64,000 nt of DNA from Omphiscola glabra (taxonomy: Eukaryota; Mollusca; Gastropoda; Lymnaeidae). The notes below the pieces were generated by a model. The model made no database searches, was not told where the DNA came from, and saw only the letters and a program-made list of their open reading frames with translations. Where the stretch lies: positions 25,174,293-25,238,292 of the forward strand of contig OZ024802.1 of assembly GCA_964017045.1 (NCBI GenBank), read 5' to 3'. Position numbers and translations under genes: made by a program. Positions 34,101 through 43,309 of the stretch are shown here, one piece after another; the stretch's first letter is position 1; each line of letters opens with the position of its first letter.

Positions 34101-36837
34101 ACTAGAGACTGAGGTATTATGTGTGTCACTAGAGATGGTGAAACTCATTACAGGTAATTTTATTCTGTTACTGAAAAGAAGTAGCCTACACATCTGGTTA
34201 TTCTGTACAATTTTTTTTTAATACTTTCTTTTGTCAAGTAAGATTTTGAGGTTGAAATTTACAGAGCTCGTTTTCATTGTATTGAAAATTTCTTTTAGAA
34301 ATAAAGCTGATACAGTGCATTATTTTTGTACCCTCAGTTTTGAAAATGAAAGAAAATCTTGTGTTAAAAATTTCATATCGTAGATTGTCGCTGATTTAAT
34401 TCTCTTAAATGTACAGGTTGTGTACATTATGTTTTAACATTTATTTATTATTGTACTTTGTTTCATTATTAATTCTGAATCACTTTTGATATTATTTAAT
34501 TAAATTGAAAATATGTTTTTATCCCATATTTCATTACAAAACATGACTACATGCATTTCTAGAACAATTATCACAATAACAATAATAACTTGCTAAGTGC
34601 TATCATTAAAACAGGTCACAACTCTAAACAGTGTGGAATGCTATGACATAAATAAAGCTGTGTGGAGTGATGTGGGGTTTCTACATACAGCCGTGAGATC
34701 CAGTGGATCAGCTGTTGTTGGTCAGTGAGTGCTCTTAAAATTTAAAGGGAAATAAATCTTGATTTCTTTAAAAATAGAATTCGATCCAAAGTCATTTTAA
34801 TGTAGATTTTTGCAAAGGTTAGCAAGGATCCCTTATATTACTCTGTGTTCAGTAACCACTAGCTTAAAAAAATATTAAATGTTACTTCGACTTAGAGCTT
34901 ACTAGAAGAGTACCTGATAACTTGGGTGAAGGATTCATATTAAATATGTAAATAATTTGTCATTATTATTTAACTATACTGGTTACCAAAAAGTTTACTT
35001 AAACCATCTGCAGGCAAAAAGATCATCATCTGCGGGGGCAAAGAAAACGACACCATCACCTCAAAGATAGTACAGTGTTTTAACACAGAGACAAACACTT
35101 CATATGTACTGGGAGAGATGCCAACAGAAACATGTTTACCTCGGACAATCATTGACATGGGAAAACTCTACTTAATAACTCAGGTGAATTTAAAAGCATT
35201 TGTTTTTATTGTTCATTAGAGAAGGTAAATTTGTTTCATCTAAAAAATTGAAGCCTTCTAGTTCTAGCAAACCCGCCCTGACCTTTGGGAGAGTGGACTG
35301 CGAACGCTTACGCAGCGTTCTCGGTCAACCGGACCTAACCCAGGCCAGGGGGGGGGAGGTTCACGGCATGCCACCGCACTGTCTGTCGGTGGGGAGACCC
35401 GGCATCTGGCCCATGTGGAGGTGTGCTGGGGGGGGGGAATTAAGAGCTCGCGCTCAACTGCCCACCGTCACCATCTCCTATGTGACATTTTCAGTTCTAA
35501 AAAATATATAGCCGTTTGGCAAGGTTGAGGAGGTTAAGGTAGGAGAGGAGGTTAAGGTAGGAGAGGAGGTGGAGTTTTGTTCTATAAATGTCCATTGATT
35601 GTCAATGTTTTTGTGTATCTAAATTTTAATATCTAATGGCAGGCCACTGCACTCTTTTAGTTGAATTCCTGATAGTAATAGCGGTATCATTGATAACTAA
35701 CAGTTCAGCTTCTCAAAATCAAGAAATGTAGCAGTTTGATTCCGAATAACTAAATTAGAACTATTAGAATATTTTTTAATAATAATAAAGTTCATTTGAA
35801 AATCACGATTCATCCCCAAAGGCTCGAAGCGCGGTACAAAAACAAAGCTGGGAGTTAATAACTAGCTGAAAAAGATGGTAGACAACTTCACCCCATAAGG
35901 TGTTTGCGAAATAGATGAGTTTTTAAATTTGTCTTGAAGGACTCCAGCGTCTGGCTGTGTCTGAGATCGTCAGGAAGGGTGTTCCAAAGGGTTGGGCCAG
36001 CAAATGCGAACGTGCGCTTTCCGTAAGTCTCAAGGCGAACACGCGGTATTGAGAGTTTGCCACTATCGGATGAGTCGAGTTGTCTAGTGGGTACATAAGG
36101 CGTCATGAGCGCTTGGAGATAGGACGGCGCCAGGTCATGCAAGCAGCGGTAGCACAGAGTTGCAATTTTGTACTCTATGCGGTGCAGACCGGCAGCCAAT
36201 GCAATATGTGGCCAGATTATATCATGTAATATGTGGTTAGATTTTATTGATAAGACTAAGAAGAGCTAATGCAATGCTATAAAATTCTCTGATTAGATTG
36301 TTGTTGTGATGTGTGATTTTTTTTTGACTGCTATTATTTGTTAATTTGATGCTTCCAGGAAGGCAGTGTGTGGAAGATGAAGCTAAATGACAGGAGTTCT
36401 ACTATTCACAACAAGTCACAGCTTTGGGACTTTGCCCGATACTGGCATGGAGCATTGCTTCACGATGGCATAGTTTACATCATAGCTGGAGAGACACCCG
36501 ATAACTCTGATTTGCCGGTACCGTACTTATAACTGTCTTTTTATGTTAGGAGAATTAATGAATGTACTTATAAAAACCTTAATTACAACTGCCTTTTTAA
36601 AAATAACTTTATCCCAAATTTTTAATTTGGTCTGAAATAAAGAATATCATTAAACCAATTTTAACCTTTATTTTAAAAAATCCCCAGGATATTTGGGCCA
36701 TTGAGCTCCAGGGTGTTTTTCAGTCTGTCAGAAACCTGAGACCTGCCAACATTACCCGATGCATGGCTTGTTTGCGCACAACTATGGAGAAAAACATGCT
36801 CAAAGATTCTTTGGCCATGGATGTCAGCAGAGTCTAA
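24894..36837 (+). CDS. BTB-BACK-Kelch protein (KLHL-like), complete, 11 exons, 584 aa
   Basis: Exons join 24894-25169, 28555-28752, 29321-29461, 30286-30438, 31238-31392, 31645-31774, 33747-33863, 34615-34720, 35014-35183, 36359-36517 and 36688-36837, all in phase. KLHL proteins usually serve as substrate adaptors of Cullin-3 ubiquitin ligases. BTB about residues 28-145 (LKSGQFCDVMIYVDDVEFPC, HRVILCAYSDYFQAMF). BACK about 148-255, with NLPRLFALSRLNLVSEDFI. The second half forms divergent Kelch blades marked by VAGG, VLGG, ICGG and IIAGE. Length is typical of the family. The start ATG at 24894 (context aaagccATGt) is the first in frame and precedes the BTB by a normal distance. The Kelch blades are weak, so no vertebrate orthologue is named. 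Confidence 0.93.
25152..25765 (+). repeat. 25-bp array of a duplicated exon-intron junction, about 24 copies
   Basis: Unit aatgatgtgtcacaccag|gtaaact: 18 bases of exon 1 end plus 7 intron bases. Around 15 copies retain CAG|GTAA, and others are decayed (cagtaaa, cagataa, caagtaa). Reading past the first donor meets a TAA at once, so only the first donor yields a full protein. Confidence 0.96.
25958..26074. mobile_element. Decayed MITE with CAATGGCGTAAG/CTACGCCACTG ends
   Basis: 117 bp. The right end reads cagtggcgtagctaagg on the other strand, matching the family at 20183. No target duplication visible. Confidence 0.4.
26085..26300. repeat. 20-bp minisatellite, about 11 copies, Kelch intron 1
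   Basis: Unit 'ccaccatatttatccacatt' with t/g alternation. Three plus frames are open because of it. Confidence 0.92.
26301..28554. other. Rest of Kelch intron 1, no gene recognised
   Basis: AT-rich. A block at about 27640-27930 recurs near 62990-63130 (see dispersed repeat). G-run near 27042-27060 and C-run near 27680. Acceptor of exon 2 is gttcag at 28549-28554. Confidence 0.5.
27740..27905. repeat. Dispersed repeat B, copy 1
   Basis: Shares ordered blocks with 62990-63125: 'atgacgcacccgcttttaca', 'cagattt', 'aaccaaacg'-like and 'aatctcatttag'. Family unknown. Confidence 0.55.
28555..28752 (+). CDS. Kelch gene exon 2 (BTB end, BACK start)
   Basis: Residues 93-158: TFSCILEAIYNGKDILDERN, MLQIVCLRQYCEDFLADHIS, NENCLTIWREARLSSCK. 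The BTB joins smoothly with exon 1. Donor gttagt at 28753 is slightly weak but gives the correct phase 0. Confidence 0.9.
29321..29461 (+). CDS. Kelch gene exon 3 (BACK)
   Basis: Residues 159-205: VLANEAWNFVHREFPSIKST to VASEDLNVPNEED. Acceptor ttctatag, donor gtaaga at 29462. The donor region is repeated about three times just downstream. Confidence 0.93.
29458..29570 (+). repeat. 31-bp tandem repeat containing the exon 3 donor, about 3.5 copies
   Basis: Units begin ggatgtaag and continue 'aaatttcatttagtgtaggtca'. The first copy overlaps the true exon 3 end (gaggat|gtaaga). Reading on reaches a stop within the second copy. Confidence 0.88.
30286..30438 (+). CDS. Kelch gene exon 4 (BACK, Cullin-3 side helices)
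   Basis: Residues 206-256: VVDAILLWVGHDEARRKNLP, RLFALSRLNLVSEDFI, RRLLTEQMVLENQE. Acceptor tgtag, donor gtgcag (weak) at 30439. This is the most conserved BACK segment. Confidence 0.92.
30940..31065. repeat. Possible retroelement 3' remnant in Kelch intron 4
   Basis: 'aggacgttttggctaaacgc' followed by 'ctccttcagcagac' resembles the degraded stem sequences at the ends of some retroelements. No coding part remains. Low certainty. Confidence 0.25.
31238..31392 (+). CDS. Kelch gene exon 5 (BACK-Kelch linker, first blade)
   Basis: Residues 257-307 plus part of 308: VLEMVRRSLEYHIILARRHD, SAYDNVMLVLGEGKDNFYAY. Acceptor attcag, donor gtaagt at 31393, phase 2. Confidence 0.92.
31645..31774 (+). CDS. 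Kelch gene exon 6 (blade with VAGGKN)
   Basis: Residues 308-351: FKTEEWFQLPPLPEDMGLGS, CSYGDDIFVAGGKNTMTALF, Q. W..LP..P.. and GG are Kelch blade hallmarks. Donor gtcagt at 31775. A SPIN-like element starts 28 bases after the donor. Confidence 0.92.
31803..31998. mobile_element. SPIN-like non-autonomous hAT element, copy 3 (Kelch intron 6)
   Basis: 196 bp in the orientation opposite to copies 1 and 2. Ends cagcagttctcaacc and ggttgagaaccactg. Target duplication tgttagtt / tgttaggt (7 of 8) at 31795-31802 and 31999-32006. Confidence 0.88.
32576..32955. repeat. Dispersed repeat, copy B of the 20406 family
   Basis: Ordered blocks shared with 20406-20775: 'ggccaaacaatggc', 'cttgacaaagctt', 'cacaattag', 'ggaattgtatcttgtgcagc', 'gtgcacttttggga'. 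Confidence 0.7.
33747..33863 (+). CDS. Kelch gene exon 7 (blade with VLGGLNNE)
   Basis: Residues 352-390: FETRKNSWVKLSAMNVGRRN, HVIVAVGNCLYVLGGLNNE. Acceptor ctttag, donor gtaata at 33864. The donor region seeds a degenerate repeat. Confidence 0.93.
33858..34140 (+). repeat. Degenerate 22-30 bp repeat starting at the exon 7 donor
   Basis: Units of the form attgag-gtaatatgtggctaga run from the exon end (aatgag|gtaata). The gag|gtaat core is kept in one or two copies and decays in the rest. Confidence 0.7.
34615..34720 (+). CDS. Kelch gene exon 8 (blade)
   Basis: Residues 391-425 plus part of 426: VTTLNSVECYDINKAVWSDV, GFLHTAVRSSGSAVV. VECYD...W is the Kelch beta-strand pattern. Acceptor acag, donor gtcagt at 34721, phase 1. 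Confidence 0.93.
35014..35183 (+). CDS. Kelch gene exon 9 (blade with ICGGKEND)
   Basis: Residues 426-482: GKKIIICGGKENDTITSKIV, QCFNTETNTSYVLGEMPTET, CLPRTIIDMGKLYLITQ. Acceptor ctgcag, donor gtgaat at 35184, phase 0. Confidence 0.93.
35266..35480. other. GC-rich island inside AT-rich Kelch intron 9
   Basis: About 215 bases beginning 'aacccgccctgacctttggg' differ sharply in composition from the flanks. It has no tRNA-like or protein signature that could be named. It may be a SINE or an inserted fragment. Confidence 0.4.
35776..36199 (-). pseudogene. 5'-truncated LINE: reverse-transcriptase C-terminus plus 3' end
   Basis: The minus strand encodes RIEYKIATLCYRCLHDLAPS, YLQALMTPYVPTRQLDSSDS and later RTFAFAGPTLWNTLPDDLR, then FKTNLKTHLFRKHLMG-stop at 35888. 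This is the C-terminal tail of Jockey/CR1-type elements. The 3' UTR 'ggctcgaagcgcggtac' ends in (AAT)n at 35776. The same 3' end recurs at 57582-57660. Confidence 0.88.
36359..36517 (+). CDS. Kelch gene exon 10 (blade)
   Basis: Residues 483-535: EGSVWKMKLNDRSSTIHNKS, LLHDGIVYIIAGETPDNSDL, P. Acceptor ttccag, donor gtaccg at 36518 (weak beyond +4), phase 0. Confidence 0.92.
36688..36837 (+). CDS. Kelch gene exon 11 (last strand, stop)
   Basis: Residues 536-584: DIWAIELQGVFQSVRNLRPA, then NITRCMACLRTTMEKNMLKD, ending DVSRV-stop (TAA 36835-36837). Acceptor ccccag. Confidence 0.92.
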   Translation, partial: DIWAIELQGVFQSVRNLRPANITRCMACLRTTMEKNMLKDSLAMDVSRV

Positions 36838-38140
36838 CATCAGAAATCTTACATTCCCATTTGCACAAATTTTAAATCAACATCCTTTTTTTTCTTTTTT
36901 ATATACCTTTTTAATCTTTGTTATTTTATTTTTCCACGTTTCTTTGTAGCTTAATGTTTTTCTACTTTTGTAATCAAAATAATCATTGCTAAATTGTTTA
37001 CAAAATTAATGCAATTTTTAAAGAAGTGGTTGCAACTAAATGTTTATTGTTACTGTAAAATTTGTTTCTTTTACCAACTTGATACTTGTGACATTTTAAA
37101 TATAACTCTCAAAACCAAAGCTTAAATTTGTCAAAATAAATATTTAAAATAAAATTAAATCAAAGCTGTCAGTGCTTTTCTACCAGATGAAAACTTTACT
37201 TGTATCAGTACTAACCTTAATACTAATGAAATGTATGCAAATTTTAGTTTATTCCACCTTTGCAGAATGGTAAGTTCATATTTCTTCACAATATATTACA
37301 ACAAAGTCCTGATGCATAATTTCTGTTCGTGTTTCTATGTTTGAAATGCAACTCATTTTTTTTTCTTCTCAACTTGAACAATTAAAAAAAGCTTGAGATT
37401 TGCTGGCAAATATATAAAACAGTGATAAACAGCCTTAGGATTGTGTTGCAACAAAGAAATTGTGATAATATTTTAAAAAGTACATCAAATGTGGATCCTA
37501 ATCACAGTAAATGAAATTTAAAAAAAAAAAAACTTTAACTTGTATGACCAGACATTCCTGAATGAATCATTAATTCATGCCCTTCAACAAACCTGTGTTT
37601 TTTTAGATTTATGATTGTACCGGGTGAAACTAATGACTAAATTTTGATATAGTTTATATTCCATTTTATGAACTAAATGCTCGTGTTGGAAGTTTCCTAG
37701 ATATGTATCCTTGATAAATTTATTAGTATTATCCGAAATCTATCTAGGATGGATTCATGTTTATTATATCATTATATGTCTGGGTTATCTAACATGGATG
37801 AATTTATTTACACTACACTTTCACAGAGGTTGATTCTAACGGTTCATTTGTAGGGTATTGGGATTTAAGAAAAACATTTGTTTGCTGCTGTAAAAATCAC
37901 ATTTTTAATTTGTAATTTTGTAAAAAACATTTTTTGGTCAATTTCAATTTTTTTTTAAATCATCACTTCTTGACTTAAAGTAAGTACGGTACTGTGGATG
38001 GTGTCTCATATTAGGGAACCAGATTTTATCTTTTTCATACTGTACCTCTGTAAATAATAGTTGCTGTTTTCTTCAGTTTTTCGTAATTGAATTTCATGTA
38101 CTATGTATGTGATAATAAAAGCTGCTCCAGGCATCATTAA
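36838..38140 (+). other. 3' UTR of the Kelch gene
   Basis: AT-rich, with no open frame of note. Poly(A) signal AATAAA at 38114-38119 followed by a GT/CT-rich stretch is the best transcript end. Earlier AATAAA-like runs near 37136 are alternatives. Confidence 0.5.
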
Positions 38141-38240
38141 TTAATATTGTCTAAGGAGCCCATTAACTGGTAGAGTTGGTTAGATTTGTGTACAGACTTC
38201 TATTAGGAAATTGTGATATTTTGATTATTTAGGTCTAGAC

Positions 38241-38511
38241 CACTGTTTCCCAACCTTTTCTATACTCTGCACTTCATATGAATTGCTTTACTAAGACTCA
38301 CACCCCTTAAAAAGTAAAAATACATTTAAAAATGATGGAATTCTTTAACTGAATTGCAAAGAGAAGTGTAGAACTTAAAAAATATATTTGTTACTCATTA
38401 CACATAAAGTAAAATGTTTAAAAATAAAGAAATTTAAAAAAAATTTATATCATAATTTAAAAGCTCTGTTCTTATAATCCACTTTCCTTGAAGACCGCAT
38501 TGGAAAACCTG
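38241..38511. mobile_element. 271-bp hAT-like MITE
   Basis: Left end cactgtttcccaacc, right end gcattggaaaacctg (imperfect inverted repeat). Flanks gtctagac and gtctaggt agree at 6 of 8. Non-coding, between the two converging genes. Confidence 0.55.
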
Positions 38512-39278
38512 GTCTAGGTACTACCTTCAACTTTGCTATAAGATAGAATTACTTAAGGATAGACCGCCTACCCTTTATCTTGGCTAAGACTATTGAGAAT
38601 ATTGCACCTGTTTAACCATCTGGTCATTAAAAGAAATGTTTAAGGTTGTAACAAAGTTCACCGCTGAAATCTAAAGGTAAAATTGTAGGTATTTATGTCC
38701 TACTAAAACACCATGTCACGTCCACGTTAAAAATAAATTAGAACTATAATCCAAATGCTTCACATCAAAATGATATAACCACATTCACTTTCAAAAATGT
38801 GCTCTTGTTTAAATCCAAACAATACAACTATATTTTTGAACAGGTAGAGAATTTTATTCCTTTATAATTTTGTAAATGAATAAAGCCACATAAACTAGCT
38901 AAACAATATTCAATATAACAATAACATAAATTATATTTATTTAGCATAACCGTACATTTTTTAGACCCGTAATACAATAAACCATAATGTTGAAAATGTA
39001 AATAAAAGATTATAAGCAACAATGTAAAAAGTGCAAAATGGTTTTATCAAAAATTTAATGCAACATGAAGGAAGATTTGATTAAAAGTTAATTTCTCACA
39101 AGAAAGAAAGAGTATTCTTGGGACAACAGCAAAATTCATTATTGTACACAACTATAAGGACCTGAGTTATTTTTTAGCTCAACAAAAATGTTTTTTTTTA
39201 AAGCATCCCTGAGACATGAACCTTCTCAACATGACTTGAGAAGAAAAATGTATTGCCATTAAAAAAGAACAATCATAC

Positions 39279-39392
39279 TTAATCATCATTTTCATCACTA
39301 GAAGCTTGGTCAAGTCCATTTAAACGTACCATGGGTATCCATGAATATGTGACATTTGTGTGTAGCATGATCTCAATCCTGCCACTCAAACA
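39279..39392 (-). CDS. Unrecognised terminal gene, last exon with stop
   Basis: Acceptor atttcag, then CLSGRIEIMLHTNVTYSWIP, MVRLNGLDQASSDENDD, stop at 39281-39279. A minus-strand AATAAA lies near 38856-38861. Confidence 0.62.
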   Translation of the reverse strand, partial: CLSGRIEIMLHTNVTYSWIPMVRLNGLDQASSDENDD

Positions 39393-40190
39393 CTGAAATA
39401 GCAAACAACTGAATAAATAATCTCTACCACAAGGGACAGAATTAATTTTTTGGTTTAATTTAAATAAATGAACTGCTTTCTGTGGAACAAAATTGTGTTT
39501 TTTAAAACCTGTTTTTATGGCTTTAACTTTAATGAAATAATTACACAAATATTTAAAGAGACACACTGATGTGTGAATCTATTGCGTAAAATCTGGTTAC
39601 ATATTACATTGAGAGGAGAAAAAAAAATATCTGAAGTCTTCTATATTTGCTAGATAAATATACATTTTTAAAAAAGTTACTTACGTCCCAAGATGAACTG
39701 TGGAGAATTATTTCTGAAGGCAACTTCTTGACAGTACGTCTCCAAATTTGAAGAATATCACCTACTTGTAAGGAGACTCTAACATCAAAACCACATCTTA
39801 AAAGAAACGAAACAATAATTCATCTTTTATGTTCTTCCACATTTTCAAATTCAAACCAAATGGACATCACTGCATGGCTAAAATGCCCTTTCAAGATTAC
39901 TTTGGATTTTTTTCAAATAATTTTTCTCAATTAATAATTGTTATTCCTTAGCTTACATCAATCTGCGTTAAATACTAATGAAAACTGTAAATATTTTTCC
40001 CCATTGAATTGACCACACAGAAGAAAAAGAAGTATGCTTAAAAAATAGAAAATACATTTTCAAACTTACTGCCTGATCCATGTAAATTGCACTCTTCCAT
40101 TATGTGGCCAGTACTTGTCTGCGCCTGGTTGTAAGTTAGGAATGAATATTTCCACCCTTATCAAGCCAATTTCCAATTCTCTTGTAGACA
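39279..40190 (-). CDS. Three terminal exons of an unrecognised protein or alternative 3' end of the thioester gene
   Basis: Exons complement(40070-40190), complement(39685-39796) and complement(39279-39392) join in consistent phases (2, 0) and end in TAA. The 113-residue product reads RVEIFIPNLQPGADKYWPHN, GRVQFTWIRQCGFDVRVSLQ, VGDILQIWRRTVKKLPSEII and IEIMLHTNVTYSWIPMVRLN, with an acidic end SSDENDD. I do not recognise the family. The first exon begins in the phase left by the last certain thioester exon (51043), which would give one 10.9-kb intron. It is not a C345C domain. It could equally be the 3' end of another gene. Confidence 0.6.
39685..39796 (-). CDS. Unrecognised terminal gene, exon -2
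   Basis: Acceptor ttttaag, donor gtaagt. Reads CGFDVRVSLQVGDILQIWRR, TVKKLPSEIILHSSSWD. Phase 1 base at start, phase 0 at end. Confidence 0.62.
40070..40190 (-). CDS. Unrecognised terminal gene, exon -3
   Basis: Acceptor ccgttag at the right edge; donor gtaagt (minus) at 40069-40064. Reads STRELEIGLIRVEIFIPNLQ, PGADKYWPHNGRVQFTWIR. Alternative acceptor ctacaag would shorten it by 8 bases. Confidence 0.6.
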
Positions 40191-40338
40191 CTAACGGTAG
40201 AAAAGATTTTTAAAAAAGAATTTATTCATCAAAGCACAACTAGGATCACGGTAAAGAAATACAAATACTTTGTATAAATTACTGGGAGGGGCAGTCACAA
40301 AAATGGCAAAATAATAATAATAAAGAATATTTCGTTAC

Positions 40339-41135
40339 TTATGTAGTAAATTTAACGTGACACATTGCATTGTTTTCGGTAACAAGTTTGTTGTATTCAG
40401 GAGATATATTGGAAGTGGCTGTTCTCAATATGTCTTCCAAATGATCATCACCCAAACATGAACGTGGCTTGCATTTATTAATGTTCATTATTGAAAATGT
40501 CTGTTGGCATAGATAAGTGGTTCCAAACACACTTAAACTTAAAGTTTTTAGTGCAAATTCGTAAAAAAAATTTGAACTTCTCACGGTCCAGATTTTTATA
40601 AAACTCCTGCAGGCTGCTCTCTCTGTGCTTGCTTCGGTAAATTGCCGAACAGTGTAATTCAATAAGCTCCAGCTGCCATTGAACTGGTATGTCTTCGGGA
40701 TTCACAGAAAATGGATCTTCAATTAGTTTAAACTGAATTTCTTCTTCTTTAGAAAGAGTGAGTCTTTCATCAAAAGATTAATTTCATTGGCAAATTGTTT
40801 TCCTAACACCATGTGCTTGTCCTGAGGAATATGTTGTGGAGAAGTGACCATTTAGTAACTGGGTTTTGAAAAGTTTCATTTTCAGTTTAAAAGCTTTTAC
40901 TGCTGCAAACATTTCAAAGTCAAGTTGTTGCTTACCTTGAAGTTGAACATTAAGGCCATTTAGATGTGTTGTAATATCACAAAAGAAGAAGAGGTCATGA
41001 TTCCAGGACTCATCTTCAAGCTCAGGGAATGCCTTTGCTTCGTCTTCTAGGAATTTAGATATTTCCTTCTTCAAAGCAACGAATCGCTGAATCACTTTCC
41101 CTCGGCTTAACCATCTCACCTCTGCATGGTATGTT
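40339..41135 (-). pseudogene. hAT transposase remnant (GTF2IRD2/ZBED-like, Charlie group)
   Basis: 5'-truncated. Visible blocks: HAEVRWLSRGKVIQRFVALK, FFCDITTHLNGLNVQLQGKQ, a stop at 40784, then PEDIPVQWQLELIELHCSAI. After a frameshift near 40560 come FGTTYLCQQTFSIMNINKCK and LGDDHLEDILRTATSNISPE, the C-terminal dimerisation region. One stop and one frameshift at least; not functional. Confidence 0.88.
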
Positions 41136-41339
41136 ACGTTTCTTTAGTCGTCATCTATATCTTCAAGAAAAGCTTGAAAAGCCTTATGTTTGAGTCTTCT
41201 TGATCTTATATTATATGGTTGACTATTTAGACAACAACCAACATAACAAGCTCTAAATGTAACACTTGGCTACACAAAGCCTGCACAGGTATAATGCAAT
41301 GATATTTTGTTATTTGCCTTTAAATAAAATTTTTAAGAA

Positions 41340-43030
41340 GTGCAACTTTTCACTTATTAATACCCGTCATATTCCGGGCACCATCTGTATTTTACAAATG
41401 GTCTGATTACAGTTTTATAAACAGTTTTCTTTGTTTCTCTTGAATTGTTTTTACTTTTGAGTATTTTCTGACAATTGACGTATGCCCTGTTTCCAGCTGA
41501 TATTCTTTCTTTTATTTCTGTTAGTAATTCGTTTCTTTCCTTTAATAAAAATCCTAGGTGTTTGAATTAATTTACTTTTTCAAAAGTCTTGTTTCTGATT
41601 TTAAAGGCTTCATCTGTCTGTTCTTCTCTAATCATAGTCATGTATTTTGTTTTTTGGTTGTTTTAACTTCCAGCTCTGCTTGTAGTGATGCGTCTTCTAA
41701 TTCAATAAAGGATTTTTATATGTCTTTAATACTTTTCCCTAGCAGTGCTATGTCATCACCATATGCAAGATACTGGAGGGCTTGATTTTAGAGAGCACGT
41801 TGGTTGTGGGTCTTGGGTTTCTCTCAGAAAGTATCCTGTTATTGTTCCTCAGGTGTCAATATGTATGTTTCTCATAACTCTCTCTAATTTTAGGTTAAAA
41901 AGGATACATGACAGTGAGTCTCCCTGTCTTAGACCTCGTCTAATCTGAAATTCCCTTGAATATTCTCTTTGAACCTTGATTTTGCTTTTTGAGTTGTTCA
42001 GTGTTACATGTATCAGTCTTGTCAGTTTGATGGTTATGCCAAACTCCTGCAGAGTCTCATATATGGTAGATATTTTCTTTTGATGCTATCATAGGCCATT
42101 TTATAGTCCACATAGAGTTGATGTACTGGGATATTATATTCACAACATTTCTCTAATAGGCATCTGATGATGAAAATCTGATCAGTTGTTGATCTGTTTT
42201 GCCCGAGTCCACATTGGTAATCACCTAGAATTTCTTCAGTGTACGGTTGTAGTCTTTTGGCAATTAGCTTCGTCAGTATTTTGTAAGAAACATTTAATAG
42301 GGATATTCCTCTGTAGTTTGGAGCCTTTCTTGTGTATTTGGGTTATTAATGCTGTTTCCTATTCTGTTGGAATTTTCTCTTCTTGCCAAATTTTAGTTAT
42401 AAGTGTATGTATCTGAGTGTGTAGTTCTTTTCCTCCATATTTAATAAGTTCTGCTGTGATGAGGTCTTCTCCAGGGGCTTTGTGGTTTTTCATATAATTA
42501 CTTCTTTAGTTTCATTTTTGGGAGTTTATAAAGGGTCTGGTCCTCCCTGTGGTGGTTGGTAATCTTCATCTTGTCTATTGTCTGCATTCAGTATGTCCTC
42601 AAAATATTCAGCCCACCTCTCCAGTACTTTACTATTTTCCGTGATTAATTCTCCATCCTGGCTCTCACACATTTGCGGTCTGGCTTGGTATCCATTCTTT
42701 TCATCTTTTATGTTCATGTACATTGCGCTGATGTTTCCCTCTCTTGATAAGTCTTCTATATCTTTTAGTTTAGCTTTTCCCCATTCTCTTCCTACATATT
42801 TTGTGGCTTTCCTTCTGGCTTCCTTGTATGTTTGTTTTTTCTGGTTTCCTTTTGTAACATGATCATTCGTGCTTCGTTCCTTTCTTCCACAGTCTCTCTG
42901 CATTCTTTATCAAACCAGCCGGGATCCTACTTTTTCTGCTGATCTTTTCATAGCATTTTGTATCCTATCCCATTGTCGTGATCAGATGGTGTCATTTTGT
43001 TCGTGTCTTTTGATGATGTTGAGTGTGCGA
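41340..43030 (-). pseudogene. Degenerate LINE reverse transcriptase
   Basis: From right to left on the minus strand: YKEARRKATKYVGREWGKAK, VLERWAEYFEDILNADN, EDLITAELIKYGGKELHTQI, LRQGDSLSCILFNLKLERVM, then LTEIKERISAGNRAYVNCQK and YKTVIRPFVKY. These are linker, RT domain blocks and thumb of a non-LTR element. Many stops and frameshifts; the catalytic YADD block is not recognisable. The upstream endonuclease is absent. Confidence 0.85.
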
Positions 43031-43309
43031 TAGTGTTTTTTTCTTCTTTTAGATTTTCCCACGAATTGTCTCAGTAACGTATGACCGTGGCAGTGTGGAG
43101 TTAAAAACCAAGTGAGGAAAAAGAGTGTGTGAAAATGATAGTTGTGTAGAGAGTGGCATTTCTGAGGAAGAGGAACTTAGTATATTTTTGCTAGGAGTTG
43201 TGTAACTATATTTTGTTATAGTATGTATAGGATTTCTGGACACGTCTATTTTATTCTGAGCACCTGAGATTATTTCTGAAGCATTTTTCACTGTCACGAG
43301 CATGAAGCC

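Noticed and set aside
42578..42862. 94-aa hydrophobic plus frame
   Set aside because: Antisense shadow of the LINE reverse-transcriptase remnant.
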